A stretch of 64,000 nt of DNA from Murimonas intestini (GTDB lineage Bacteria > Bacillota > Clostridia > Lachnospirales > Lachnospiraceae). Shown piece by piece: positions 7,485 to 16,781 of the stretch (positions are counted from its first letter, which is position 1; each line of letters starts with the position of its first letter). A program made the position numbers and the translations under genes. The notes below the pieces were generated by a model. That model worked only from the letters and a program-made list of their open reading frames with translations, was not told where the DNA came from and ran no database searches. Location: positions 1-64,000 of the forward strand of contig QGGY01000016.1 of assembly GCA_003148945.1 (NCBI GenBank), in the 5' to 3' direction.

Positions 7485-8543
7485 TTTCTTCCTCCTTGCC
7501 GTTTTCAATCTCCAACCTGTCCGCAAGTTCTCCCTGCTTGTTAGGATATAAATGTGAATATGTATTTAATGTTGTTTCAATTTTCTCATGCCCCAGCCGT
7601 TCAGCGATTGCCAGCGGCATGAACCCCATTTCTACAAGCAGAGAGGCGTGTGAATGTCTCAAATCATGCAGTCTTATCCTCTTTACCCCGGAAGCGTTGA
7701 TACCTCTGATAATTTCATGTTCCATATAGGACTTTGTAAATCGGAACATTCTTTCGTCTGCCATAATGCCGTATAAATGGGAAATATACTCCTGCAATTC
7801 TTCTACAAGAAATGGCGGTATTGTTACAATCCGTTTGCTCTTAGGTGTTTTAGGCGGTGTAATAATGTCCCTGCCCTCTATCCGCTGATAGGATTTATTG
7901 ATAGAGATTGTACGCTTTTCTACGTCAATGTCCTTGTAAGTCAGAGCTAATAATTCTCCTATCCTCATGCCCGTCCAGTAGAGAAGCAGGAACGCCATTT
8001 TTGTTTCCGACTTATCCTCTACCGTTTCAAGAAACTGCTTAAATTCCTGTTTCGTCCAGAACTCACGCTCCCCGGCATGGCTCTTTCCAATGCTCCCGGC
8101 TTTCCGGCATGGATTGTCTTTCAAATCATAATAGCGAACCGCATAGTTAAAGATTGCCGCCAACTGATTATTAACCGTTTTCAGATACGTTGGGGAATAG
8201 CCCTTTTTCATCAGCGCATTTTGCCACGCTCGAATATCAGATGTCTTAATCTCATTCATACACTTTTTCTTGAAATAGGGAATAATTTTCAAATCAATAA
8301 TGAATTTCTTCGTCCGCATGGTATTTTCACGCAGACGGTGTTCCATATCCTCATAGTAGATGTGGACAAAGTTTTCAAAATTGATGTCTAAATTTCTCTG
8401 CTGTTGTTGCAGGAAATCACGCTCCCACTGTTCAGCTTCTCCCTTATTTTGAACCCTCTTTTATTCTTCTTATGGCTCACTCCCTGCCAGTCCTTATAAT
8501 AGAATTGACAACGCCACATCTTTCCGTCCCTTGTTGCCGCCAT
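7468..8543 (-). pseudogene. int: Tyrosine recombinase/integrase with a 1-nt frameshift
   Basis: Site-specific integrase of the Tn916/ICE type. Translation from ATG 8543 (AAAGGAGAG upstream) gives MAATRDGKMWRCQFYYKDWQ..., the usual N-terminal arm-binding domain, as far as HKKNKRGFK near 8450. From there the correct continuation (EAEQWERDFLQQQ...) is in another frame, consistent with one base lost around 8441-8451. The downstream frame, whose first ATG is 8346, keeps the catalytic residues: R in TGMRIGELLAL, HDLRH, LGHEKIETTL and the nucleophile Y in NTYSHLY. Either the element is immobilised, or the frameshift is programmed or a sequencing error. Confidence 0.75.
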
Positions 8544-8558
8544 AGGTACTCTCCTTTC

Positions 8559-8753
8559 TCACATGGCTACGGTCAGACCGTAGAATTTTTCTTCAAAGTA
8601 TTTTGTCTGAACCTTGCCGCAGATTGTCCTGTAGCCTTTTGCTTTTAATTCCTCATTCAGTCCCCGGATAATCTTATAAGCATAGCCCGTTGATACGCCA
8701 AGCATTACCGCCGCTTCCTCTGCCGTTACATACATCTTCTTTGATTTCTCCAT
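8559..8753 (-). CDS. xis: Excisionase-like helix-turn-helix protein
   Basis: A 64-residue protein (MEKSKKMYVTAEEAAVMLGV...) with the MerR-like winged helix typical of Tn916-type excisionases. These bend DNA at the attachment sites and steer the integrase to excision. AGGAGG precedes the start. It lies 15 bp upstream of the integrase in the same direction, the standard xis-int arrangement. Confidence 0.8.
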   Translation of the reverse strand: MEKSKKMYVTAEEAAVMLGVSTGYAYKIIRGLNEELKAKGYRTICGKVQTKYFEEKFYGLTVAM

Positions 8754-8931
8754 TCATTGTCCTCCTATATTTTATATAGGGACTTTTGTTCCTTAACTAC
8801 ATTCTCATTATACAGGCTCTTTTGTCCCTTGTTAATATATTATTCTTGAATTGATTGATTATTTTCAATAGATATGATAGAATACAAATGTCCCTATTAT
8901 TCATATTATCAAATACTAAAGGAGTGACTGC

Positions 8932-9480
8932 ATGACAGTAGGAGAGAAAATAAAGACATTCCGAACAATCCGGGGAATTTCACAGAATGTATTAGGAGAA
9001 CTGGCTGGCATAGATGGAACCACTATTCGTAAATATGAATTAGGAAGCCGGAAGCCAAAGCCCGACCAGCTTTTGAAGATTGCCAACGCTCTAGGCGTGA
9101 GTATCAATGTATTCACGGATTTTGATATAGAAACTGCTTCTGATGTCCTTAGTCTGCTTTTTAAAATGGACGAGCAGGTAGATATGGAAATTGACGGTGA
9201 AAAAGACAGTGAGGGAAATCTCATTCCAGACACGATATGTATTCGTTTCAAACACCCGGAAATCAACAGCCGGCTTGCAAAATTCGCAAAAGCTAAGAAA
9301 TTGCAGGAAAATTTAATTGCTTCCAAAGACGCATTTCCAAGTGAGGAAGCATTTAATAAAGAATTAGAGCAGATGAACGAGACTTGCGAACAGATTAAAC
9401 AACATTTAGTAGATACCAATAGAGTTGTAAGAAAGGGAGCGGCAGATATTTCTGTCAAAGTGTATCCAGAAAACAAATAG
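8932..9480 (+). CDS. XRE-family regulator with C-terminal extension
   Basis: A 182-residue protein. Residues 1-65 are an HTH_3 domain (MTVGEKIKTFRTIRGISQNV, TTIRKYELGSRKPKPDQLLKIANALGVS). The rest is charged and helical with no known domain. AAAGGAG lies upstream. It is divergent from xis-int across a 178-bp AT-rich gap, the usual position for the switch regulator of an integrative element, so control of excision or mobilization is plausible. Confidence 0.8.
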   Translation: MTVGEKIKTFRTIRGISQNVLGELAGIDGTTIRKYELGSRKPKPDQLLKIANALGVSINVFTDFDIETASDVLSLLFKMDEQVDMEIDGEKDSEGNLIPDTICIRFKHPEINSRLAKFAKAKKLQENLIASKDAFPSEEAFNKELEQMNETCEQIKQHLVDTNRVVRKGAADISVKVYPENK

Positions 9481-9498
9481 AAATGAGGTGTGTAAAAC

Positions 9499-10263
9499 TT
9501 GAATGTAATATTTCAGAGAGCAGAAATTTCAGAACCCGCATTATTCAGCCCGTCCGACACAACAAAAAAAGTAGAATATTTTCCAGAAATATGTGTTTCC
9601 ACATTTTCAGAAAATATCATTCAAAAATTTTCTTCGTTAAGCAATACCGAAAAGATAGCAGAATTATATACCGCCAATGGTATCATACCCGTTTATAAAT
9701 CTCGATATAAGGGCACAGACATTGCCTTTTACCTATCCAGAGTAGGCGCACCAGCCTGTGTTGTGGGCTTTGAAGAAGTCGTTGCTATGGGCGCAAAAAA
9801 ATTTGTTCTATTCGGTTCCTGCGGCGTATTGGACGGTGAAAAGGTAAAGGACAGTATCATTATCCCTGTTTCTGCTGTCCGTGATGAGGGAACAAGCTAT
9901 CACTATATTGCACCCTCGCCTGAAATTGAAGCAGACGCACATTCTATCCAAACGCTGGAAAATGTTCTAACAAATTGCGGCTATCCCTATGTAAAGGGCA
10001 AAACATGGATTTCTGACACAATTTACAGAGAAACCATACCAACCATTCAAGAACGCAGGCAAGAGGGTTGTCTTGTAGCAGAAATGGAATGTGCCTCCAT
10101 GTTAGCAGTCGCAAAATATCGGCATATTCCTTTTATCCAATTTTTGTATGGCGCAGATAATCTTAGTTCTGATACATGGGAAATCAGAGATTTGAACTTG
10201 CATGGTTTAAATAACGCAGAAAAATATATGGTACTTGCTTTTGAATGTGGACTTGCTATATAA
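9499..10263 (+). CDS. Nucleoside phosphorylase-family protein
   Basis: A 254-residue member of the PNP/UDP phosphorylase superfamily, which cleaves the glycosidic bond of nucleosides. Seen: VLFGSCGVLDG and IIIPVSAVRDEGTSYHY in the phosphate/ribose-binding part, and VAEMECASMLAVAK with the family Glu-Met-Glu that holds the ribose. The start is a TTG (GAGGTG upstream) 18 bp after the XRE gene, so the two probably form an operon. Substrate is not evident. It is cargo at the guaA-side end of the mobile element. Confidence 0.8.
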   Translation: MNVIFQRAEISEPALFSPSDTTKKVEYFPEICVSTFSENIIQKFSSLSNTEKIAELYTANGIIPVYKSRYKGTDIAFYLSRVGAPACVVGFEEVVAMGAKKFVLFGSCGVLDGEKVKDSIIIPVSAVRDEGTSYHYIAPSPEIEADAHSIQTLENVLTNCGYPYVKGKTWISDTIYRETIPTIQERRQEGCLVAEMECASMLAVAKYRHIPFIQFLYGADNLSSDTWEIRDLNLHGLNNAEKYMVLAFECGLAI

Positions 10264-10276
10264 AACAGATAAAGCA

Positions 10277-10290
10277 GGTATCATGATACC
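10277..10290. repeat. 14-bp perfect palindrome near the element end
   Basis: GGTATCATGATACC is a perfect palindrome 14 bp after the nucleoside phosphorylase stop. It lies between that gene and the guaA terminator and could be a protein-binding site near the end of the mobile element. No further support. Confidence 0.35.
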
Positions 10291-10340
10291 CGCCCCAAAT
10301 CCAGTATTCATCAAATAAATAGAGCCAAACGACATAAAGC

Positions 10341-10379
10341 AACCCCGGAAATGCCCATTTTATCCGCATTTCCGGGGTT
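10341..10379. terminator. Intrinsic terminator downstream of guaA-like gene
   Basis: A 14-bp perfect stem, AACCCCGGAAATGC (10341-10354) with GCATTTCCGGGGTT (10366-10379), lies 8 bp after the stop of the minus-strand guaA-like gene. Only a weak U-tract follows on that strand. Confidence 0.7.
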
Positions 10380-10386
10380 CCGTCCG

Positions 10387-11679
10387 TTACTCAAACTCAA
10401 TCGTAGCCGGCGGCTTCGGAGACATATCATAACAAACCCTGTTCACATTCTCCACTTCCTTCAATATCCTGCAGGTAATCCTCTCCAGCACATCCCAATC
10501 CACTTTTTCAATAGTAGCTGTCATAGCATCTATGGTATTGATTGCCCTGATTATTACCATGTACTCAAAGCAGCGTGCATGGTTCTTCATACCTACTGAT
10601 TTGAAATCGGGAACTACTGTAAAGTACTGCCATACCTTTTTGTCCAGTCCGACTTTCTCGAATTCTTCACGCAGTATTGCGTCTGATTCTCTGACTGCTT
10701 CAAGTCTGTCACGGGTGATGGCTCCCAGGCAGCGCACACCGAGTCCCGGTCCCGGGAACGGCTGGCGGTATACCATGCTGGCCGGAAGTCCCAGTTCTAC
10801 GCCGCAGGCCCGGACTTCGTCCTTAAATAACTGCTTTAACGGCTCTACCAGTTCGAACTGCAAATCTTCTGGAAGGCCTCCTACGTTGTGATGTGATTTT
10901 ACCATCTTGGCTGTTTTTGTACCGCTTTCAATGATATCCGGGTAGATGGTTCCCTGGCCCAGGAAATCGATTCCGTCAAGTTTTCTGGCTTCTTCTTCAA
11001 ATACACGGATGAATTCACCGCCGATTATTTTACGTTTTTCTTCCGGATCTGACACATTTTCAAGCTTGCCAAGGAAGCGTTCTGTGGCATCTACATAGAT
11101 GAGGTTTGCGTGAAGCTGGTTCTGGAATATTTCAACTACGCTCTCAGATTCATTTTTACGCATCAATCCATGGTTTACATGTACACAGACTAACTGCTGT
11201 CCGATAGCTTTGAGAAGGAGTGCTGCCACTACTGAGGAATCAACGCCTCCTGAAAGAGCCAGCAGGACTTTCCTGTCACCTACCTGGCGGCGGACCAGTT
11301 CCACCTGATCTTCTATGAAGTTCTTCATGTTCCAGTTCGCTTCTGATTTACATTCATCAAAAACAAATTTCTTCAGCTCTGCTTCATCCGGAAGTGAAGT
11401 GTATTGTTTTTCGCACTTGGCAGACGGATAATCAATAGAGATTACGGGATAGCCGCTTTCATAAATAAATGGATTAACTTCTACAGTCTGACCGTCTACT
11501 ACACGGTTTTCTCCTCCATTTAAGATAATTCCTTTTACATTATCCAGCTTCTGCAGCTCTTCCGCTGTGATATCATGCGGATGGATTTCACTGTATACTC
11601 CCATGTCGCGGATCATACGCGCTAATACGGTGTTCTCTGTACTTCCCAGGTCCAGAATAACTATCATGTCCTGTTTCAT
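10387..11679 (-). CDS. guaA: GMP synthase-like protein with degenerate glutaminase domain
   Basis: A 430-residue GuaA homologue (usual length ~510-520). The ATP-pyrophosphatase and dimerization parts are complete: P-loop [52 protein letters not shown] and the C-terminal KPPATIEFE. The N-terminal amidotransferase domain is only ~110 residues and lacks both the GxCxG nucleophile motif and the HPE motif that form the catalytic triad. The enzyme could make GMP from XMP only with free ammonia or a partner glutaminase. A complete GuaA is encoded at 26825-28366. The 3' end adjoins the mobile element. Confidence 0.85.
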   Translation of the reverse strand: MKQDMIVILDLGSTENTVLARMIRDMGVYSEIHPHDITAEELQKLDNVKGIILNGGENRVVDGQTVEVNPFIYESGYPVISIDYPSAKCEKQYTSLPDEAELKKFVFDECKSEANWNMKNFIEDQVELVRRQVGDRKVLLALSGGVDSSVVAALLLKAIGQQLVCVHVNHGLMRKNESESVVEIFQNQLHANLIYVDATERFLGKLENVSDPEEKRKIIGGEFIRVFEEEARKLDGIDFLGQGTIYPDIIESGTKTAKMVKSHHNVGGLPEDLQFELVEPLKQLFKDEVRACGVELGLPASMVYRQPFPGPGLGVRCLGAITRDRLEAVRESDAILREEFEKVGLDKKVWQYFTVVPDFKSVGMKNHARCFEYMVIIRAINTIDAMTATIEKVDWDVLERITCRILKEVENVNRVCYDMSPKPPATIEFE

Positions 11680-11709
11680 CTTCGCTTTCTCCTTTGCTTT
11701 TCCTATTTT

Positions 11710-11741
11710 ATGAGGATTATCCTCATGCTGTTTTTATTATA
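11710..11741 (-). promoter_or_regulatory. Promoter -10 and palindromic operator for the guaA-like gene
   Basis: On the minus strand TATAAT (11741-11736) is followed 10 bases later by the palindrome ATGAGGAT-T-ATCCTCAT (11726-11710), then the RBS AAAGGAG. A dyad in the early transcribed region suggests repressor control. The regulator is unknown. No clear -35 was seen. The rest of 11742-12124 contains no gene; a TATAAT at 11939-11944 may serve the FKBP gene. Confidence 0.45.
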
Positions 11742-12124
11742 ACCTACTCTTACACATTTCTCCATTCTATTTTTTATAAAATATGCATTTCTTTTTCACA
11801 AACCAAATACACTGCTGCAAATCAAAGCCCCCGCCGCAAGCAGTCAGGGTATAAACTTGCAGTGCTGCAGAGCAGCTAATATTTAATCTGCGTGCTGTCT
11901 TGGTCCGCCGAAATCACAATTTCTTCACAGTTTTATCGTATAATACCTGTAATTATTTTACTCCGGCACATGGCAGATTTACATCCAGCAGGGACAATGG
12001 ACCGTCCAGGTTCTGCAGTCTGCCATTGCGGAGATAATTCTATAATCAAGGATGTGCAGAGCTGATATATACCTGCATCCGCCAGACATCCTAAAAAATT
12101 CTATTGAAAAAGGAGTATTGATTA

Positions 12125-12649
12125 ATGAAAAAAGAAAACCGGAAACTTGCGCAGGAAAGGCGTGCCGAGGAACGCCGCATAATGGAACAGAGGAAAAAAC
12201 TGAAGAAGTACCTGGCTTTTGGCCTGCCTGTTGCTGCACTCATCATACTCATTATAGTGCTTGCCGTATACAATTCAAACGGAAATTCATCTTCTAAGGA
12301 AAATGATACCTCTGAGAGTTCCACTTCCTCTACCGGGAATAATGCCACTGAAAGTACTGGCCTTTCAACAGATGAATCTCTTGCCGTAAAGAACGGTGAT
12401 ACTGTTAGTATTGATTACATCGGCTCTGTGGATGGCGTTGAATTTGATGGCGGCAGCACGAAAGGAAATGGTACTGATCTGGTTATTGGCTCCAATACTT
12501 ATATTGATGATTTTGAGGAACAATTGATCGGACATCATCCCGGCGAAACAGTGGATGTCAACGTGACCTTTCCTGAAAATTATGGCAAAGACAATTTAAA
12601 TGGGAAGGATGCACTCTTTAAAGTCACTATAAATGGTATCTATCAATAA
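12125..12649 (+). CDS. Membrane-anchored FKBP-type peptidyl-prolyl isomerase
   Basis: A 174-residue protein. It has a very basic cytosolic N-terminus (residues 1-28), one membrane helix (LAFGLPVAALIILIIVLAVY, about 30-49), a Ser/Thr/Asn-rich linker, and an FKBP domain from ~90 (GDTVSIDYIGSVDGVEFDGG, FEEQLIGHHPGETVDV, LFKVTIN). It would catalyse proline isomerization during folding of exported proteins. AAAGGAG precedes the ATG. It is monocistronic with a strong terminator just downstream. Confidence 0.85.
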   Translation: MKKENRKLAQERRAEERRIMEQRKKLKKYLAFGLPVAALIILIIVLAVYNSNGNSSSKENDTSESSTSSTGNNATESTGLSTDESLAVKNGDTVSIDYIGSVDGVEFDGGSTKGNGTDLVIGSNTYIDDFEEQLIGHHPGETVDVNVTFPENYGKDNLNGKDALFKVTINGIYQ

Positions 12650-12668
12650 AAATCCACATACACACCGC

Positions 12669-12716
12669 AAAAATGAGAACTGTTCCCTGTAGTCAGGCCG
12701 CAGTTCTCATTTTTTA
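12669..12716 (+). terminator. Intrinsic terminator of the FKBP gene
   Basis: AAAATGAGAACTG pairs with CAGTTCTCATTTT and is followed by TTT. It lies 20 bp downstream of the FKBP stop codon. Confidence 0.8.
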
Positions 12717-12824
12717 ACGTAACAAACTTTCTAATCTATTATCGCTGCTCCCTCAACAATGATTTTAAGCACACTGATTTTAAAGAAAAACAGGAACAAT
12801 ATTGACAGCTGTCTGACAGATATA

Positions 12825-15368
12825 TTACACGAAGAGATTCACATTTGACATCTCTGCATCTCCCAGATAGGAAGCAACACCTGCCAATTCCACACCATCT
12901 ATCAGTTCTTCCTTTGTTATGCCCATTACATCCATTGACATGGTGCAGGCCACCAGCTTGATTCCCTGGGCCATTGCCTGTTTCATCAGTTCTTCCAGCG
13001 ATGAGACATTTTTATCTTTCATGACTTTTTTCATCATCTTTGTTCCCATTCCGCCCATATTCATATTTGAGAGCTTCAGCTTTCCAGTCCCTCTTGGCAT
13101 CATAGCGCCAAACATTTTTTCCATGAATGGTTTTTTCACTTTTACCTTTTCTGTCTTTCGCAGGGCGTTCAGTCCCCAGAATGTAAAGAACATGGTTACC
13201 GGACGGCCCATGGCGGCCGCGCCGTTTGCTATAATGAATGCAGCCAGAACCTTATCCAGATCTCCGTCAAATACAATGATTGTCTTTCCCTGCCGGTCCT
13301 CGCCGGGCGTTGTAATATCATGTCCGCCGTCTGCCTGGGCTGTCTGCACATCCGGGAACCATCCTTTTTGGATCCTTACTATATTCTGCACACCTTCTCT
13401 GCGTTTTCCGAGCATTGTGTTTCCTGTCCTCGCGCACCATGCTTCTATATCTCTGGCAAAGCCCATATCTGTTGCGGATATCTCCAGGCATTCTCCGTCT
13501 TTCATGGTCTTGAGTGTCTCGTTTACCTTCATGATCGGACCCGGGCACTGCATCCCGCAACAGTCCAGTATCTGCATTTTCATTTCATTTACTGCAGGTC
13601 TCTGCTTTTCTCCCATAATTATATTTTCCTCCTGCGCACACCGCACTTCTTTTCTCTCCTGTCCTTCCCTTTCCGCCTCAGATGCTGAGGGGGTATAGTG
13701 ACAGGTTTTATACAGGGATGTACCCCCTTCCAGCACTTTTACATTAGAAAATCCATTCTGCATCAATATCCTGGCGGCATTGTAGGAACGGACCCCCACA
13801 GCGCAGTACGGTATGATCAGTTTATCTGTATCCAGTTCCCTGATCTGCTCTCTCAGCTGACCCAGAGGGATATGGATGGAACCAGGGATGGAAAACACCA
13901 TACGCTCCACATCTTCAGTTATATCCAGTATGAGGAAACTGTCCTTTTTATCAGGTTCTGCCATCAGCTCATCCAGCTCCTTTACGCTTATAAAGGAAAC
14001 AAGTCCCTTTCGGATATTTTCAGCTACAAATCCAAGCATATTCACAGGATCCTTGGCTGAAGAATATGGAGGGGCATAAGAAAGCTCCAGCTTTGCCAGA
14101 TCTTCTGCATTTCCTCCCAGACGCATGACTGTGGCAATCGTATCTATTCTTTTGTCTGCGCCCTCCTGCCCCACGATCTGTGCCCCCAGGATCTTCCCAT
14201 CCTTTTCAAATATCAGTTTAAGTGTCAGCGGAGTGGCTCCCGGATAATAGCCGGCATGAGATTTCTGATTTATTATTACAGCTTCATAATCCGTGCCTTT
14301 TATCTTCCCTGCCTCATTAAGTATTTTTTCATTAAGCCCTGCAGTTGCTGCAGACATGTCAAATACCCGGGCTACTGCTGTCCCGATCGTTCCCCCATAT
14401 GTCTTGCTGTCCCCTGCGATATTGTCTGCACATATCCTGGCCTGTTTATTTGCCGGGCCTGCCAGTGGGATCATAGTCTTTTCCCCTGTAACCAGATGAG
14501 TAGTTTCTGTCACATCCCCCACCGCATATATATTAGGAACAGAAGTTTGCAGATGGCTGTTCACAACCACGCCTCCTCTGGCGTTTACCTCCAGCCCTGC
14601 TTCCCTGGCCAGCTGGCTGTTCGGCCTGACACCTATTGAGAGGATTATCATGTCAGCATCCACACATTTTCCGCTTTTAAGAAATATAGTTGTTTTCTCC
14701 CCATCACCTGAAAACTTCTCAACCCCGTCTCCCAACAGAAGCTGTACGCCGTTTTCCTGCATATTTTCGTGGAGCAGCTGGGCCATCTCCTTATCCAAAG
14801 GCGCCATCACCTGGTCCTGCATTTCTATGACGGAGACACTCAGTCCTGCTCTGTGCAGATTTTCCGCCATTTCAAGCCCGATAAATCCTCCGCCTATCAC
14901 AGCTGCACTTTTTGGCCTTTTCTCAGTCAGAAATTTTTTGATCCTGTCAGTGTCCGGGATATTCCACAGTGTAAATATATTCTCCGCCTCAATCCCCGGT
15001 ATCGGCGGCTTTACAGGGGAAGAGCCTGTTGCCAGAATGAGGTTGTCATACCCCTCCTCATATATTTTTCCTGTCTTAATATCTTTTACAGTAATTGTAT
15101 TTTTTTCAGGATGCAGGGCTGTCACCTCATTCCCTGTACGTACCTGTATATCAAATTTCTTCTTCATTGCCTCCGGTGTCTGAAGCAGCAGGGCTTCTCT
15201 GCTTTTGATCACATCGCCTATATAATAAGGAAGTCCGCAGTTGGCAAATGAAATATATTCTCCCCTCTCCAATACTACGATCTCCATTTTTTCATCTCTT
15301 CTTCTCAGTCTGGCAGCCGCAGTTGCGCCTCCGGCCACACCTCCGATAATAACAGTTTTCTTAGCCAT
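12825..15368 (-). CDS. CoA-disulfide reductase / rhodanese / TusA / DsrE fusion
   Basis: An 847-residue four-part sulfur-redox protein started at ATG 15368 (GGGGTG upstream). Residues 1-450 are a flavoprotein disulfide reductase: FAD motif VIIGGVAGGATAAARLRR, redox cysteine in SFANCGLPYYIGD, second nucleotide motif AAVIGGGFIGLEMAENL. A rhodanese domain follows (IIPYCAVGVRSYNAARIL), then a TusA/SirA domain (CGMQCPGPIMKVNETL) and a C-terminal DsrE/DsrF-like domain (IIVFDGDLDKVLAAFIIANG). Such fusions are known in Firmicutes and are thought to handle CoA persulfide/polysulfide and sulfane sulfur trafficking. A Crp/Fnr gene lies upstream across a bidirectional terminator and a repeat element. Confidence 0.88.
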   Translation of the reverse strand: MAKKTVIIGGVAGGATAAARLRRRDEKMEIVVLERGEYISFANCGLPYYIGDVIKSREALLLQTPEAMKKKFDIQVRTGNEVTALHPEKNTITVKDIKTGKIYEEGYDNLILATGSSPVKPPIPGIEAENIFTLWNIPDTDRIKKFLTEKRPKSAAVIGGGFIGLEMAENLHRAGLSVSVIEMQDQVMAPLDKEMAQLLHENMQENGVQLLLGDGVEKFSGDGEKTTIFLKSGKCVDADMIILSIGVRPNSQLAREAGLEVNARGGVVVNSHLQTSVPNIYAVGDVTETTHLVTGEKTMIPLAGPANKQARICADNIAGDSKTYGGTIGTAVARVFDMSAATAGLNEKILNEAGKIKGTDYEAVIINQKSHAGYYPGATPLTLKLIFEKDGKILGAQIVGQEGADKRIDTIATVMRLGGNAEDLAKLELSYAPPYSSAKDPVNMLGFVAENIRKGLVSFISVKELDELMAEPDKKDSFLILDITEDVERMVFSIPGSIHIPLGQLREQIRELDTDKLIIPYCAVGVRSYNAARILMQNGFSNVKVLEGGTSLYKTCHYTPSASEAEREGQERKEVRCAQEENIIMGEKQRPAVNEMKMQILDCCGMQCPGPIMKVNETLKTMKDGECLEISATDMGFARDIEAWCARTGNTMLGKRREGVQNIVRIQKGWFPDVQTAQADGGHDITTPGEDRQGKTIIVFDGDLDKVLAAFIIANGAAAMGRPVTMFFTFWGLNALRKTEKVKVKKPFMEKMFGAMMPRGTGKLKLSNMNMGGMGTKMMKKVMKDKNVSSLEELMKQAMAQGIKLVACTMSMDVMGITKEELIDGVELAGVASYLGDAEMSNVNLFV

Positions 15369-15395
15369 AAAATAACACCCCTTCTTATAATTGTC

Positions 15396-15527
15396 GTAAC
15401 TGTTCAGTACCTTCACAGTTACATGCAAAAATCCATTTAAAATCGCCTTCGGCGATGGGATTTTTGCACCCTTGAATCATTTTCTTACGGTCTGTGCAGT
15501 AAATGCACAGACCTGCTGAATAGTTAC
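15396..15527. repeat. Palindromic (MITE-like) intergenic repeat
   Basis: About 130 bp bounded by GTAACTGTTCAG (from 15396) and its near reverse complement CTGAATAGTTAC (15516-15527). Inside are the nested hairpin GCAAAAATCC...ATCGCCTTCGGCGAT...GGGATTTTTGC and the word CGGTCTGTGCAGTAAATGCA, which recurs at 20055. The terminal motif recurs at 48483-48561. It lies in the 5' leader of the CoA-disulfide reductase gene. Confidence 0.6.
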
Positions 15528-15567
15528 TAATTGTCCGCCTCAATTGCGCTCATTATAGCTATTATAT

Positions 15568-15621
15568 AATAACCGGGAGGTTTCTTCTGTGATTAAGTCA
15601 CAGAACAACCTCCCGGTTATT
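15568..15621. terminator. Strong inverted repeat, terminator of the Crp/Fnr gene
   Basis: A 15-bp perfect stem, AATAACCGGGAGGTT (15568-15582) with AACCTCCCGGTTATT (15607-15621), with an inner TCTGTGA/TCACAGA stem. It lies 9 bp beyond the stop of the minus-strand Crp/Fnr gene and isolates it from the reductase gene. Confidence 0.75.
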
Positions 15622-15630
15622 ACAAAATAT

Positions 15631-16329
15631 TTATGTCAATTCTTTTAATCTCTTCCTGTCAAGTACACAGACCTTCCCTCTGGAAATTTTGACAAGCCCT
15701 TCTCCTTCAAAGTACTTCAGCATCCTTGACACCACCTCCCGGGCGCTGCCTGTGTATTTTGCTATCTGGTCATGGGTGATATAAAGGGTATCTCCCCCGG
15801 CTTTAGCTAATTCATCTATAAGAAATACAGCCAGCCTTTTGTCAAAACTCATGAACAATATCTGCTGCATTGTCCACATCACATCTGAAAAACGCTCTGC
15901 TGTCTGCTTGTAGATATAATTCTCAGCGTATATATTCTCTTTGGCCAGACTCCTGAAGATATCCGGCCTGACTGTGATCAGGCTGCTGTCCTCCTCCGCA
16001 TCGATCAGTATGTCAAATGTGATCTCTTCCATAAAGCAGGAGGCGCTGAGGACACATGTGTCCCCGGAGAACAGCCTGTAAAGAGTGATATCTCTGCCAT
16101 CCTCGGACTGGATATAGACTCTGAGCTGGCCGCTCCTGACAAGGATGATGCCTACACACTCCTCCGCTGCATTGTGCACAAAGGTGCCTTTACTGTAGCG
16201 GGAAGAAACCGCATGGCTGCAGATATCCGCTCTCTGCCTCTCCTCCAGCTTTTCCCAGAAAGGAAAATAAGACGCCAGTTCCTTTTCCATATCTTTTCCT
16301 ATAGCTTTATCTGTCTCTTCCTGTGCCAT
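15631..16329 (-). CDS. Crp/Fnr-family transcriptional regulator
   Basis: A 232-residue regulator. The start at ATG 16329 has AGGAGG 6 nt upstream; an in-frame TTG at 16335 is too close to the RBS. The N-terminal cNMP-binding-like beta-roll (KGTFVHNAAEECVGIILVRSGQLRVYI) lacks an obvious cysteine cluster for an iron-sulfur centre. The C-terminal winged helix is ITHDQIAKYTGSAREVVSRMLKYF. This class senses redox, nitric oxide or small ligands. Its position upstream of the sulfur-redox fusion suggests, but does not prove, that it regulates that gene. Confidence 0.85.
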   Translation of the reverse strand: MAQEETDKAIGKDMEKELASYFPFWEKLEERQRADICSHAVSSRYSKGTFVHNAAEECVGIILVRSGQLRVYIQSEDGRDITLYRLFSGDTCVLSASCFMEEITFDILIDAEEDSSLITVRPDIFRSLAKENIYAENYIYKQTAERFSDVMWTMQQILFMSFDKRLAVFLIDELAKAGGDTLYITHDQIAKYTGSAREVVSRMLKYFEGEGLVKISRGKVCVLDRKRLKELT

Positions 16330-16781
16330 TTCCAACCTCCTTCTTCCGCTGAATTATAATTGCCCTTTAATTACTATATTATCATAGGATTCCAGGGATA
16401 GACCACCGTTTTTTTAATTTGGAAATTATATCCTGAATTGCTTCGTGCTCATTCTCTGCTTTCCCACGGCTTTATAATAGCAGCATCACAGACCTTCTGT
16501 ATGTACTCAAAACTCATCGCACACCGTTGCTCCCGGTTACTGTCTGTATACTGCTATCCGCAGAAAATTTTTCCGGCACAGCTGTTTTCTGAATTTCGGC
16601 ACAAAAAATACCGCCTCCCATGAGCTGATATCTCAGCCCTTTTTCTGTGAAAGCGGTATTTCCCTTCAAATTTCCCTCTAAAATGATCTATGCTCCGGCG
16701 CGGCACACCATTAACTATGAGTGCCTTTTTCTGCCTTCAGATGCATCATTGCCGTATCATACCATATCATTGCCGTACCGT
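16330..16781. other. Intergenic region with a terminator-like hairpin
   Basis: No credible gene. AAATACCGC (16607-16615) pairs with GCGGTATTT (16653-16661), a likely terminator for the minus-strand catabolic operon ending at 16782. ATCATTGCCGTA occurs twice in tandem just downstream of that operon. Confidence 0.5.

Noticed and set aside
8916-9476. 186-codon minus-strand frame antisense to the XRE gene
   Set aside because: Mirror of a well-supported HTH gene; composition is Ser/Leu-rich shadow.
885-10330. Shared AGAGCCA words near 889 and 10320 as the attachment repeats of the mobilizable element
   Set aside because: Seven bases are too few, and no copy of the guaA 3' end is found at the left side; the left boundary remains unknown.
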